Source: Bryobacterales bacterium (GTDB lineage: Bacteria; Acidobacteriota; Terriglobia; Bryobacterales; Bryobacteraceae). Taken from it: a stretch of 64,000 nt of DNA. This document shows positions 35,426 through 43,256 of the stretch, piece after piece (the stretch's first letter is position 1; each line of letters starts with the position of its first letter). The position numbers and the translations under genes were made by a program. The notes beneath the pieces were generated by a model that saw nothing but the letters and a program-made list of their open reading frames with translations, had not been told where the DNA came from and searched no databases. The stretch covers positions 1 to 64,000 of the forward strand of contig JADLDI010000138.1 in the NCBI GenBank assembly GCA_020846745.1, written 5' to 3'.

Positions 35426-36367
35426 TCACCTGTTCCTGCCGGCCGCCATCTCACGGCGTTGTTCATATGTGTCGAGGATGGATAGTGCGGTCCGAAGACA
35501 CGACGAGTCGCGAACGACAAATCCCGGCGAGTGGAAGAGTAACAGCAGTTGAGACGTGGACGGGTGAGCCCGGAGGTCAACGAACCGGTCGAATAACGAC
35601 TTCTTGAACCGCGCCGGAAAGTCTTTACGGCAGGCGAAGAATGTACTCACCGTTGGAGGTGAAGTGAGTAGCACCTTCAGTTTTCGGGACAATTGCGGGT
35701 TCATCTCGACCATCGTGGAAAACCCGATCCGGGTGACCACACAGACATCGGCCTGGTCGAAGTAGAGCGGCAGCACGACTTGTGACAGTTTGGCGTGCTT
35801 GGACAGGCTGCCGACGACGTTCTTCGGAAATCCCAGCCCTTCTTTGAGGAATGTCACGGTCAACCAGGCTTCCGCCGTGTTGATAGTGGGATTGTCGTGC
35901 AGTATGACGGACTTCCCTTTCAGGTCAGCCAGCGTTTTGATCCCACTTCCCTCGCGAACCACGATCAGCAGTTCGTCGCCACCACGCTCGTCGGTAATGA
36001 TCCGGCTCGTGTCGACATGCTCGGCTATCTGGCGGTATTCCTGCACCGTCACGCAAAACAGGTCGATGCTGCCGGAGCGAACTCTGGACAGAAGTTTGTC
36101 GCTCGGCTGTACCCAGTTTTGTTCCGATGCCAGCCGGAAATTGGTTGTTTTCAGTATCTCTGACGCCCAGACGGCTATGGCCGTTCCGGCGTCACTCGGA
36201 TTGACGCCGAAGATGACGCGATCGGAGATTGCGATGCGCAATGGCGGTGGTTCATCGTCCGCAGGGGCCGCACCGAGAGATGTCGATGAGCAGAGGACTG
36301 CAGCGGCAACCGCAAGCGCACCCGTGAGCGCGACGGCGAAGTGGGCAAATTGTGCGAACCTTGCCAT
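35426..36367 (-). CDS. PhnD-like periplasmic substrate-binding protein
   Basis: 313 residues from ATG 36367, with GAGG 5 bases upstream; a TTG five codons earlier is less likely. A signal peptide (AVALTGALAVAAAVLCSSTS) precedes a phosphate/phosphonate-type binding fold: LRIAISDRVIFGVNPSDAG, SGSIDLFCVTVQEYRQI, LADLKGKSVILHDNPTINTA, DQADVCVVTRIGF. No ABC permease or ATPase is nearby; instead it lies 40 bases upstream of a sensor kinase and 18 bases after a TolC-like gene. It probably works as a ligand sensor for the kinase rather than in uptake. Confidence 0.85.
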   Translation of the reverse strand: MARFAQFAHFAVALTGALAVAAAVLCSSTSLGAAPADDEPPPLRIAISDRVIFGVNPSDAGTAIAVWASEILKTTNFRLASEQNWVQPSDKLLSRVRSGSIDLFCVTVQEYRQIAEHVDTSRIITDERGGDELLIVVREGSGIKTLADLKGKSVILHDNPTINTAEAWLTVTFLKEGLGFPKNVVGSLSKHAKLSQVVLPLYFDQADVCVVTRIGFSTMVEMNPQLSRKLKVLLTSPPTVSTFFACRKDFPARFKKSLFDRFVDLRAHPSTSQLLLLFHSPGFVVRDSSCLRTALSILDTYEQRREMAAGRNR

Positions 36368-36385
36368 GATCCCCTCGGGCAATGG

Positions 36386-37942
36386 TTAGCGCCCCTGCAT
36401 CCGAAGCTGAACTTCCGTGCCGATAACCAGGCTAAGCCGCGAAAGCAGTTCCGTGTATTGATACCGGGCCATATAGTGTTGGGCGCTCATAAGCGCTTCC
36501 ACCAGTTGCGCCCGGATCACCTTGTCGGTCTCGACAAGTCCGTTTTCGTAAGCGCGAGTATTGAGATCGCGGTTATCCTGGGCCGATCTCATCGCGCGCA
36601 AGGTGGCCTGGTCGGCTTTCCGAGCCGCCTCAAGCCCTAGAACCAGGTCCTTCACCTGTAATCCCAGCCCTTCTCGCAGCAGGAACTGGGTTTCTTTCAA
36701 CTCGTTCACGCGGGCCCGGGTCTCAGCGATCTTATGGTGGGTCAAGAAGCCGTTGAAAACCGGCACCTCCACACCAAGGCCCACAATCCATCCAGCCCGG
36801 TTTTGATCAGTGGCCACCCCCGCCCGGTAGCCGTTGTTCCACCATCGGTGCAACTCGCCGGTGAGAGCAACTTTCGGGTAATAGCCGCTTTTTGCCGTCT
36901 GAACGGCGGCCTCAGCCGCCCGCAAACCAGCCTCGAGCTTCAACCAGTCAGGACTGAAGCGGTACGCACTCCCGACCAGATCCTGAAGATCCCCCTGGTA
37001 GGCATTGAATGGGAGTTCGCTTGCCGATGGCTCAACGGAGGCATCCCACCTCATGCCCATCGTGTTCGCCAACGCCGTCTGAGCCATCTTCTCGTTCTTC
37101 TCAAGATGCGCGACCGTCGCCAGCAGAGAATCGACCATCATCAGGTTGTCCAGATAATCCGCCTTGGTGACCTTACCGGACCCTTCCTTATACAGGCTTT
37201 CGGTAAGCCGCAGGGTCACTTCCATGCGGGCCAATGTGTCTTCGCCGAGTTGCCGTAGTTGCCGGGCCAGCACGGCGCCCCAGTAAAACCGTTTCACGGT
37301 GTCGGCGATTTCCAGATCCGTCCGGCGCGCCTCCTGGCGCATCATCTCGACCAGGCCACCCGACTGTTGTCTGTATCCTTTCCGCATTCCCCCGTCAAAC
37401 AGCAGCCACTTCATCTCGGCCGCCCCCATGACAAGGTCTCTGTCCAAGACCTTACCTTTCTGCTCCGGGACTGCGAAGGTCTGAGCCGGTGTGTTGATCG
37501 ACTGCCCGGGGAAACTCACCGGCATCTGAATGTTCGATGGCGGAAAGCCCGGACCGAAGGCGCCCGCCGGGATGTTCACCACTGCACTTCCGCCCGGGAT
37601 AGTGATCGATTGCGAGGGGATTTGCATTCCGCTCGCCGGAAAACTGAAGTTCAGCGGCTCATCATAGCGTTGATACCCTCCACGGAAACTGGCCTGTGGC
37701 CAGTAGGCAGCCATCGCCTGGCGGTGTTGCGCCTCTGCCATAGCTACGCCGAACTGCGACGCGGGCCGCCTGTGATTGTTACTCAGAGCAGTAGAAAGGC
37801 ACTGTTCCAGGGTCAGCCTTGGTTGAGCGTTGACCTTTGAGGAGGGTTGAGCAGCCAACTCCGCGGTATGTGCGCCAAACCCGAACAGTAGCGCACCGAT
37901 GATGCACACGGGCGTTCCATCGGCGCGCAAAGGACTACTCAT
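36386..37942 (-). CDS. TolC-family outer membrane channel protein
   Basis: 518 residues. A signal sequence covers about the first 30 residues (IIGALLFGFGAHTAELAA). Two homologous halves with long amphipathic helices (RLTLEQCLSTALSNN; TVKRFYWGAVLARQLRQLGE; AAEAAVQTAKSGYYPKVALTG; KETQFLLREGLGLQVKDL) match the TolC/OEP fold. Residues about 95-160 form a Pro/Ser/Gly-rich insert (PASGMQIPSQSITIPGGSA; PAGAFGPGFPPSNIQMP) unusual in size for the first beta-barrel loop, perhaps an exposed surface loop. First gene of the operon with the PhnD-like protein, kinase and GGDEF-EAL regulator; no pump or adaptor is included. Confidence 0.88.
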   Translation of the reverse strand: MSSPLRADGTPVCIIGALLFGFGAHTAELAAQPSSKVNAQPRLTLEQCLSTALSNNHRRPASQFGVAMAEAQHRQAMAAYWPQASFRGGYQRYDEPLNFSFPASGMQIPSQSITIPGGSAVVNIPAGAFGPGFPPSNIQMPVSFPGQSINTPAQTFAVPEQKGKVLDRDLVMGAAEMKWLLFDGGMRKGYRQQSGGLVEMMRQEARRTDLEIADTVKRFYWGAVLARQLRQLGEDTLARMEVTLRLTESLYKEGSGKVTKADYLDNLMMVDSLLATVAHLEKNEKMAQTALANTMGMRWDASVEPSASELPFNAYQGDLQDLVGSAYRFSPDWLKLEAGLRAAEAAVQTAKSGYYPKVALTGELHRWWNNGYRAGVATDQNRAGWIVGLGVEVPVFNGFLTHHKIAETRARVNELKETQFLLREGLGLQVKDLVLGLEAARKADQATLRAMRSAQDNRDLNTRAYENGLVETDKVIRAQLVEALMSAQHYMARYQYTELLSRLSLVIGTEVQLRMQGR

Positions 37943-38119
37943 ATCTTGGGTATCGGCTGGTATAGCCGTTTTGCTTAGAGGAATTTACCCGTTTGTGCCG
38001 CAACGCGTTCAGATTGCATTGCTCGACGCTCTAAGGTGTTTCTATTCTCGACAATCGCAACACGAAACTAACTTTTCCAGGTCCGTCCTCCACGCTACCC
38101 TGCACGCTACAATGAGTCG

Positions 38120-38365
38120 ATGCCCGACGAGAAACCCGCTGCGCTCGGGTTCGAGGCCGCGCTCACGCAGTTGGAATCGGTGGTGGAGCGGCTGGAATCC
38201 GGCGAACTCCCGCTTGAAGAAACGCTCAAGCTGTTTGAGCGCGGCGTGGAGTTGCGCGACCGCTGTCAGAAGGAACTGCTGCAGGCCGAAACGAGGATCG
38301 AAATGCTGGTCCGCCGCGCCAGCGGAGTTCAGCCCGAACCGTTCGATCCCGAAGCGAATTCCTGA
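38120..38365 (+). CDS. xseB: Exodeoxyribonuclease VII small subunit
   Basis: 81 residues, the normal size. FEAALTQLESVVERLESGEL, PLEETLKLFERGVELRDRC and KELLQAETRIE match XseB closely. It binds XseA to form exonuclease VII, which trims single-stranded DNA; xseA is not in the window. It is 17 bases before ispA, the usual neighbour, in an operon running to 42088. Confidence 0.95.
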   Translation: MPDEKPAALGFEAALTQLESVVERLESGELPLEETLKLFERGVELRDRCQKELLQAETRIEMLVRRASGVQPEPFDPEANS

Positions 38366-38382
38366 TCCCGTCCACCACTGTC

Positions 38383-39267
38383 ATGACCTTTTCGCAATAC
38401 GCCGCCGCTCAAGGAGAGCGGGTTAATGCCGCGCTACAGCGCCTGACGCCCGCCGAATCGATCGAACCGCCGGTCATCCACAAGGCGATGCGATATAGCC
38501 TGTTTGCCGGCGGCAAGCGGATCCGCCCGCTGCTGGCGCTGGCCGCGGGCGAGTGCATCGATCCGGCAGCAAAGGGACTGGAAAACGCGGCCTGTGCGCT
38601 CGAACTGATCCACACCTATTCCCTGATCCACGACGATCTGCCCGCGCTCGATAACGACGACCTACGCCGCGGCCGTCCCACGAATCACAAGGTGTTCGGC
38701 GAGGCGATGGCGATCCTTGCGGGTGACTCGCTGCTGACCTTGGCCTTTCAGGTCCTGGCACAACTGCGCGATTGCCCAGCCGACCGTAGAATCCGCCTGG
38801 TCGAAGAACTCGCCGTCGCTTCCGGAACGGACGGCGGCATGATCGGCGGGCAGGTACACGATCTCGAAGGAGAGCATCAGACGCCCACGCCTGAACTGCT
38901 CGAACGCATACACCGCGCCAAGACCGGCGCCCTGCTCCGGTGCAGTGTGCGCCTCGGGGCGATTTATTGCGGAGCGAACGAAGCAGACCTCGCGGCCCTA
39001 TCCAGCTACGGCGAGCACATCGGCCTGGCTTTCCAGATCGTCGACGATTTGCTCGACATCGAACAGTCGTCCGAGCAACTCGGCAAGACGGCCGGTAAGG
39101 ACGTCGCCCAGCACAAGATCACATTCCCGGCCGTGTATGGCATCGCGAAGTCGCACGAGATGGCGGAGGCGGAACTGGCGGCGGCGTACCGATCGCTTGA
39201 AGCGTTCGGCGACCGAGCACACTGGCTGCGCGAAATCGCGAACGCCATCGTGAACCGCAACAAATAA
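38383..39267 (+). CDS. ispA: Farnesyl/geranyl diphosphate synthase
   Basis: 294 residues. First Asp-rich motif HDDLPALDNDDLRRGRPTNH and second motif IVDDLLDIEQS are both complete; GGKRIRPLLALAAGE near residue 45 binds isopentenyl diphosphate. It makes C15 (or C20) prenyl diphosphate for quinones and undecaprenol. Order xseB-ispA-tlyA-nadK is a common bacterial cluster; dxs, often between ispA and tlyA, is absent here. Confidence 0.95.
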   Translation: MTFSQYAAAQGERVNAALQRLTPAESIEPPVIHKAMRYSLFAGGKRIRPLLALAAGECIDPAAKGLENAACALELIHTYSLIHDDLPALDNDDLRRGRPTNHKVFGEAMAILAGDSLLTLAFQVLAQLRDCPADRRIRLVEELAVASGTDGGMIGGQVHDLEGEHQTPTPELLERIHRAKTGALLRCSVRLGAIYCGANEADLAALSSYGEHIGLAFQIVDDLLDIEQSSEQLGKTAGKDVAQHKITFPAVYGIAKSHEMAEAELAAAYRSLEAFGDRAHWLREIANAIVNRNK

Positions 39268-39271
39268 CGAC

Positions 39272-40009
39272 ATGGCGAAGCCGGCGCCGAAGATCCGTCT
39301 CGACCAGTTGGTATTCGATCGCGGCCTCGCCGAATCGCGGGAGAAGGCTCGCGCGCTCATTCTGGCGGGCTCGGTGACCGTCAACGGGCAGCGGGCGGAC
39401 AAGCCCGGCCACTCCGTAGCGGCCGATGTACAGCTTGAGATAGCCGGCCGGTCTCCGTACGTCGGCCGCGGTGGTTACAAGCTGGCCGCCGCGATCGACC
39501 GCTTCGCCATTCCCATCCAAGGCGCCGTCTGCGTCGACATCGGGGCCTCCACCGGCGGCTTCACAGACTGTCTGCTCCAGCGCGGCGCGGCGCGGGTCCA
39601 CTCCATCGATGTTGGCCACGGGCAGTTGGACTGGAAACTGCGCAACGATCCGCGCGTGATCGTCAAAGAAGGGGTTAACGCCCGCTACCTGACTCCCGCC
39701 GACATTGGTGAGCCCTGCGATGTTGCCGTGTGCGACGTCAGCTTTATTTCGGTCACCCTGATCGTACCGGTAGTCCCCCCGCTGTTAAAGTCCGATGGCC
39801 GCATGGTAATTCTAGTGAAACCTCAATTTGAGGTTGGTAAGGGCGAAGTGGGTAAAGGAGGGATCGTGCGCGATACCTCACTCCACGAAGCCGTTTGCGA
39901 CCGTGTGAAAAGCGCTGTGGAGGCCCTCGGCTTCCAAACGGCGCTCACCGAAAGCCCCATCTTGGGAGCGGAAGGCAATCGAGAGTTTCTCTTATATGGA
40001 TGGCATTAA
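39272..40009 (+). CDS. tlyA: TlyA-family rRNA 2'-O-methyltransferase
   Basis: 245 residues. An N-terminal S4 RNA-binding domain (IRLDQLVFDRGLAESREKAR; AGSVTVNGQ) is followed by an FtsJ-like methyltransferase: YVGRGGYKLAAAID, VCVDIGASTGGFTDCLLQRG (SAM binding), DVSFISVTLIVP and VKPQFEVGKGEVGKGG. Homologues methylate 16S/23S rRNA ribose and were once named hemolysin A. The end overlaps nadK by 14 bases. Confidence 0.93.
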   Translation: MAKPAPKIRLDQLVFDRGLAESREKARALILAGSVTVNGQRADKPGHSVAADVQLEIAGRSPYVGRGGYKLAAAIDRFAIPIQGAVCVDIGASTGGFTDCLLQRGAARVHSIDVGHGQLDWKLRNDPRVIVKEGVNARYLTPADIGEPCDVAVCDVSFISVTLIVPVVPPLLKSDGRMVILVKPQFEVGKGEVGKGGIVRDTSLHEAVCDRVKSAVEALGFQTALTESPILGAEGNREFLLYGWH

Positions 40010-40859
40010 GACAGTCGGGATCATCTCGAAACCGGGATCGGAGCGCGGCCCGTCCGTCGTTCCGGGCTTACTGCAATGGCTCACCTCGCGCGGCATCACG
40101 GCGCGATACGACGAAGTCACCGCCGCATACGCCGGCCGCTCCGATGGGATCGACCGCGAAAAGGTTCCGGAGGACTGCCAGTTCGTCATCGTGCTCGGTG
40201 GCGACGGCACCCTGCTTTCCGCCGCCAACGCCATCGGCGATCGCGAAATCCCGTTGTTCGCCGTGAACCTCGGCAGCCTCGGGTTCCTGACGGCTATCAC
40301 CGTTGAAGAGATCTATCCGGAATTGGAGCGCGCTCTCCGCGGGCAGCACCGCATCGGTCACCGGCGAATGATCTCGTGCTCGCTCATCCGGGGCGACAAA
40401 CCCATCGCCACTTACCGTGCGCTAAACGACATAGTGATCAGCAAGGCGGCCGCGGCACAGATGGTGGACCTCGAAACCCACGTCGACCAACACTTCATCT
40501 GCACCTACAAAGCCGACGGACTCATTATCTGCACGCCCACCGGCTCAACAGCTTATTCCCTTTCCGCCGGGGGACCGATTATCTTCCCCACCGTTCCCTC
40601 GTTTTCCATTACTCCCATCTGTCCGCACACGCTCACCAATCGCCCGGTGATCGTGCCCGATTCCTCGGAAATACATGTCATTTCCCGCGCGCCCGACGAT
40701 ACGGCTTACCTGAATGCCGATGGTAAGATTGGGGAACACCTCAAGGAAGGCGACCGCGTCGTGCTACGGCGGTCGGCCCACACACTGAACCTGATTCGTC
40801 CGCCTCGCCTGCTGTACTTTGATGTGTTGCGCCAAAAACTCAACTGGGGGAAACGGTGA
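39996..40859 (+). CDS. nadK: NAD kinase
   Basis: 287 residues. The GGDG motif is in FVIVLGGDGTLLSAANAIGD; the C-terminal beta domain holds CTPTGSTAYSLSAGGPI and the ALNDIVISK segment (ND in place of the more usual NE). It phosphorylates NAD to NADP. It overlaps tlyA by 14 bases and the symporter gene by four, so all are probably co-transcribed. Confidence 0.95.
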   Translation: MDGIKTVGIISKPGSERGPSVVPGLLQWLTSRGITARYDEVTAAYAGRSDGIDREKVPEDCQFVIVLGGDGTLLSAANAIGDREIPLFAVNLGSLGFLTAITVEEIYPELERALRGQHRIGHRRMISCSLIRGDKPIATYRALNDIVISKAAAAQMVDLETHVDQHFICTYKADGLIICTPTGSTAYSLSAGGPIIFPTVPSFSITPICPHTLTNRPVIVPDSSEIHVISRAPDDTAYLNADGKIGEHLKEGDRVVLRRSAHTLNLIRPPRLLYFDVLRQKLNWGKR

Positions 40860-42088
40860 AACGTATCTCGATCACGGCCTGGATCTTTATCGGCATGGCC
40901 GCCGGTATCGCTCTGGGCGTGTTCTTTCCCGGCTTTTCAAAGAACCTGACACCGATCAGCAATATCTTCTTGCGATTGATTAAGTCGGTCCTCGCGCCCC
41001 TACTGTTCGGCACGCTTGTCGCCGGCATCGCCGGATCGGGCAGCGTCAAAACGATGGGCCGCATCGGCGGCAAGGCAATCCTCTACTTCGAGATCGTCAC
41101 GACGCTCGCCCTTTTGGTCGGGCTCGCCGCCGTGAACATCGCGAAGCCTGGCGTCGGCGTTCCGCTGGATCGGAGCAGTGGGGAGCAGTTAGCCAGTGCG
41201 CCGCCGCCCTCGATCGGCCAGTTACTGGAGCACACCTTCCCCGTGAGCGTTATCGACGCGATGGCCAAAGGCGAAGTGCTTCAGTTGGTGGTCTTCTGCT
41301 TCATGTTCGGCGCGGCGTGTGTCGCTGTCGGCGCAAAGGCGAAGCCGATCGTCGAATGGGCCGAGTCGCTGGCGGAGATCATGTTCCGCTACACGCACTA
41401 TGTCATGTTGAGCGCTCCGTTCGCCGTCTGCGCGGCCCTGGCCGCAACAGTGGGCGCGAAAGGCCTTGGTGTCCTACTCGGGCTTGGCAAATTGATCCTC
41501 ACGCTCTACGTTTCACTGATCGTGTTCGTACTGTTCGTTTTGGTGCCTGTGATGATCATCTGCCGCATCCCGATCAGACGCTTCTATGAAGCGGTAAAGG
41601 AGCCCTGGCTGATCGCCTTCTCTACCTCAACCAGCGAGGCTGCCCTGCCCATCGCCCTGGAGAACATGGAGAAGTTCGGCGTTCCCAAGCATATCGTCGG
41701 CTTCGTATTACCCACCGGGTACAGCTTCAATCTGGACGGCACCACGCTCTATCTCTCCCTGGCCTCAGTGTTCGTCGCCCAGGCCGCCGGCGTCGACCTC
41801 ACCATCGGGCAGCAGATCCTCATCATGCTGACATTAATGCTGACCAGCAAAGGCGTGGCCGGCGTGCCTCGCGCCTCCCTGGTCATCCTTTCGGGAACTC
41901 TGGTATCGTTCCACCTGCCGGTGGAAGGCGTAGCGCTGATCCTCGGTGTCGATGCCGTAATGGACATGGCCCGCACTTCGGTGAACGTGCTCGGCAACTG
42001 CCTGGCAAGCGCGGTTGTCGCGCGCTGGGAGGGGGTGGACCTCAGCAAGCCGCCCGTGGAGCAGGCGGTACTTACGGTATCGCACTGA
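40856..42088 (+). CDS. Dicarboxylate/amino acid:cation symporter (DAACS family)
   Basis: 410 residues from GTG 40856, which overlaps the nadK stop (GTGA). Multiple membrane segments (AWIFIGMAAGIALGVFFPG and others) and the family signatures FSTSTSEAALPIALENMEKF, VLPTGYSFNLDGTTLYLS and MARTSVNVLGNCLASAVVAR identify a glutamate/aspartate/C4-dicarboxylate symporter using Na+ or H+. The Ser-rich hairpin SxSxSEAA and NxxGTxxY region are intact. The substrate is not determinable. Its link to nadK is by operon only. Confidence 0.93.
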   Translation: MKRISITAWIFIGMAAGIALGVFFPGFSKNLTPISNIFLRLIKSVLAPLLFGTLVAGIAGSGSVKTMGRIGGKAILYFEIVTTLALLVGLAAVNIAKPGVGVPLDRSSGEQLASAPPPSIGQLLEHTFPVSVIDAMAKGEVLQLVVFCFMFGAACVAVGAKAKPIVEWAESLAEIMFRYTHYVMLSAPFAVCAALAATVGAKGLGVLLGLGKLILTLYVSLIVFVLFVLVPVMIICRIPIRRFYEAVKEPWLIAFSTSTSEAALPIALENMEKFGVPKHIVGFVLPTGYSFNLDGTTLYLSLASVFVAQAAGVDLTIGQQILIMLTLMLTSKGVAGVPRASLVILSGTLVSFHLPVEGVALILGVDAVMDMARTSVNVLGNCLASAVVARWEGVDLSKPPVEQAVLTVSH

Positions 42089-42229
42089 TCTACCACGGTC
42101 GGATTAACGTTTAACCATGTCGCAAATTGGGTTCGTTCCGCACGGATTGGGCCCGCGCCCTGACGGTTGCGGTTCCGTTTCCGGGGAGGTGCTAGGTGGG
42201 GAGTTCGTTTCGGCGCGATAATTTGCTTC

Positions 42230-43177
42230 ATGGTGCGCCTTGCCCTTGTTGCCCTGACGGCCGTCGCGTTAGACGCCGCCGTGACGATTGAAAGAACTGC
42301 CTGGAACGGTTGGCCCAACTGCTACCGGATCGCGAATGGTGAGGTCGAACTGATCGTCACCTCCGACATCGGTCCCCGCGTAATGCGCTACGGGTTCGTC
42401 AACGGCCAGAACCTGTTCAAGGAGTTCCCGGAACAACTGGGTAAGTCCGGTGAGAAGGATTATCAACTGCGCGGCGGCCATCGGCTGTGGGTGGCGCCGG
42501 AAGAACTGGCCACCACGTGGGCCCTCGATAATTCTCCCGTGAAGGTCGAATCCTCGGCCGGTGTGCTCACCGTAACGCAGCCGCCCGATTCCGCCGGTAT
42601 CGAAAAGCAGATCGTCATCCGCCTGGCCGATTCAGGGTCGAAAGCCGAACTGATTCACCGGGTCAAGAACACCACCCCATGGTCCATTGAACTCTCCCCG
42701 TGGACCCTTACGATGATGGCCCCGGGCGGCGCTGGGATTGCCGGGTTCCCGCCTCGCGGCAAACATCCGGAAGTGCTGCTGCCCACCAACCCGCTGGTGA
42801 TGTGGGCCTACACCGATTTTTCGGACGTCCGCTGGAAGTTCACGAAGAAGTACTTGACGCTCAAACAGGACCGCAACAACGGCTCCCCCCAGAAGGTCGG
42901 CTTGTTCAATCCCAATACGTGGGCCGCCTACCTGCTCGGCGCGGACCTCTTTATCAAGCGCACCACCGCCGACCCCGCCAAGACCTATCCCGACTTCAAC
43001 AGTTCACTCGAAATGTTCGCCAATGCCGAATTCCTGGAACTGGAAACGCTCGGTCCGCTGGGGCGCGTCGCTTCCGGCAAAACAGTAGAACACGTCGAAT
43101 TCTGGGAACTCAGGAAGAACATCAACGTTCCGGTCTGGAACGACGATAACCTGGATGCGATCTTCGCTTCGCGATAA
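42230..43177 (+). CDS. Exported DUF4380-like / galactose-mutarotase-fold protein
   Basis: 315 residues from ATG 42230, which gives a short signal peptide (MVRLALVALTAVALDAAV). The pattern ELIVTSDIGPRVMRYGFV, GGHRLWVAPEE, VTQPPDSAGIEKQIVIRL and LIHRVKNTTPWSIELSPWTL is that of mutarotase-like (DUF4380) proteins; the catalytic His/Glu of true epimerases is not certain. It probably binds or remodels sugars in the periplasm. Bounded on its right by a bidirectional terminator. Confidence 0.65.
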   Translation: MVRLALVALTAVALDAAVTIERTAWNGWPNCYRIANGEVELIVTSDIGPRVMRYGFVNGQNLFKEFPEQLGKSGEKDYQLRGGHRLWVAPEELATTWALDNSPVKVESSAGVLTVTQPPDSAGIEKQIVIRLADSGSKAELIHRVKNTTPWSIELSPWTLTMMAPGGAGIAGFPPRGKHPEVLLPTNPLVMWAYTDFSDVRWKFTKKYLTLKQDRNNGSPQKVGLFNPNTWAAYLLGADLFIKRTTADPAKTYPDFNSSLEMFANAEFLELETLGPLGRVASGKTVEHVEFWELRKNINVPVWNDDNLDAIFASR

Positions 43178-43201
43178 CAAGTGCCGATTTCCAAAAGCGA
43201 A

Positions 43202-43232
43202 AGCCCCGGGGACCTTGCGATCGACCGGGGCT
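43202..43232. terminator. Bidirectional intrinsic terminator
   Basis: AGCCCCGG (43202-43209) pairs with CCGGGGCT (43225-43232) between two convergent genes, 24 bases from each end. Short T-rich sequence follows on both strands. Confidence 0.7.
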
Positions 43233-43256
43233 CTTGCTTGCTATGGACGGGCAGCT

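Noticed and set aside
35426..36367. Phosphonate uptake operon
   Set aside because: The PhnD-like protein has no permease or ATPase partner; its neighbours are a kinase and a c-di-GMP regulator.
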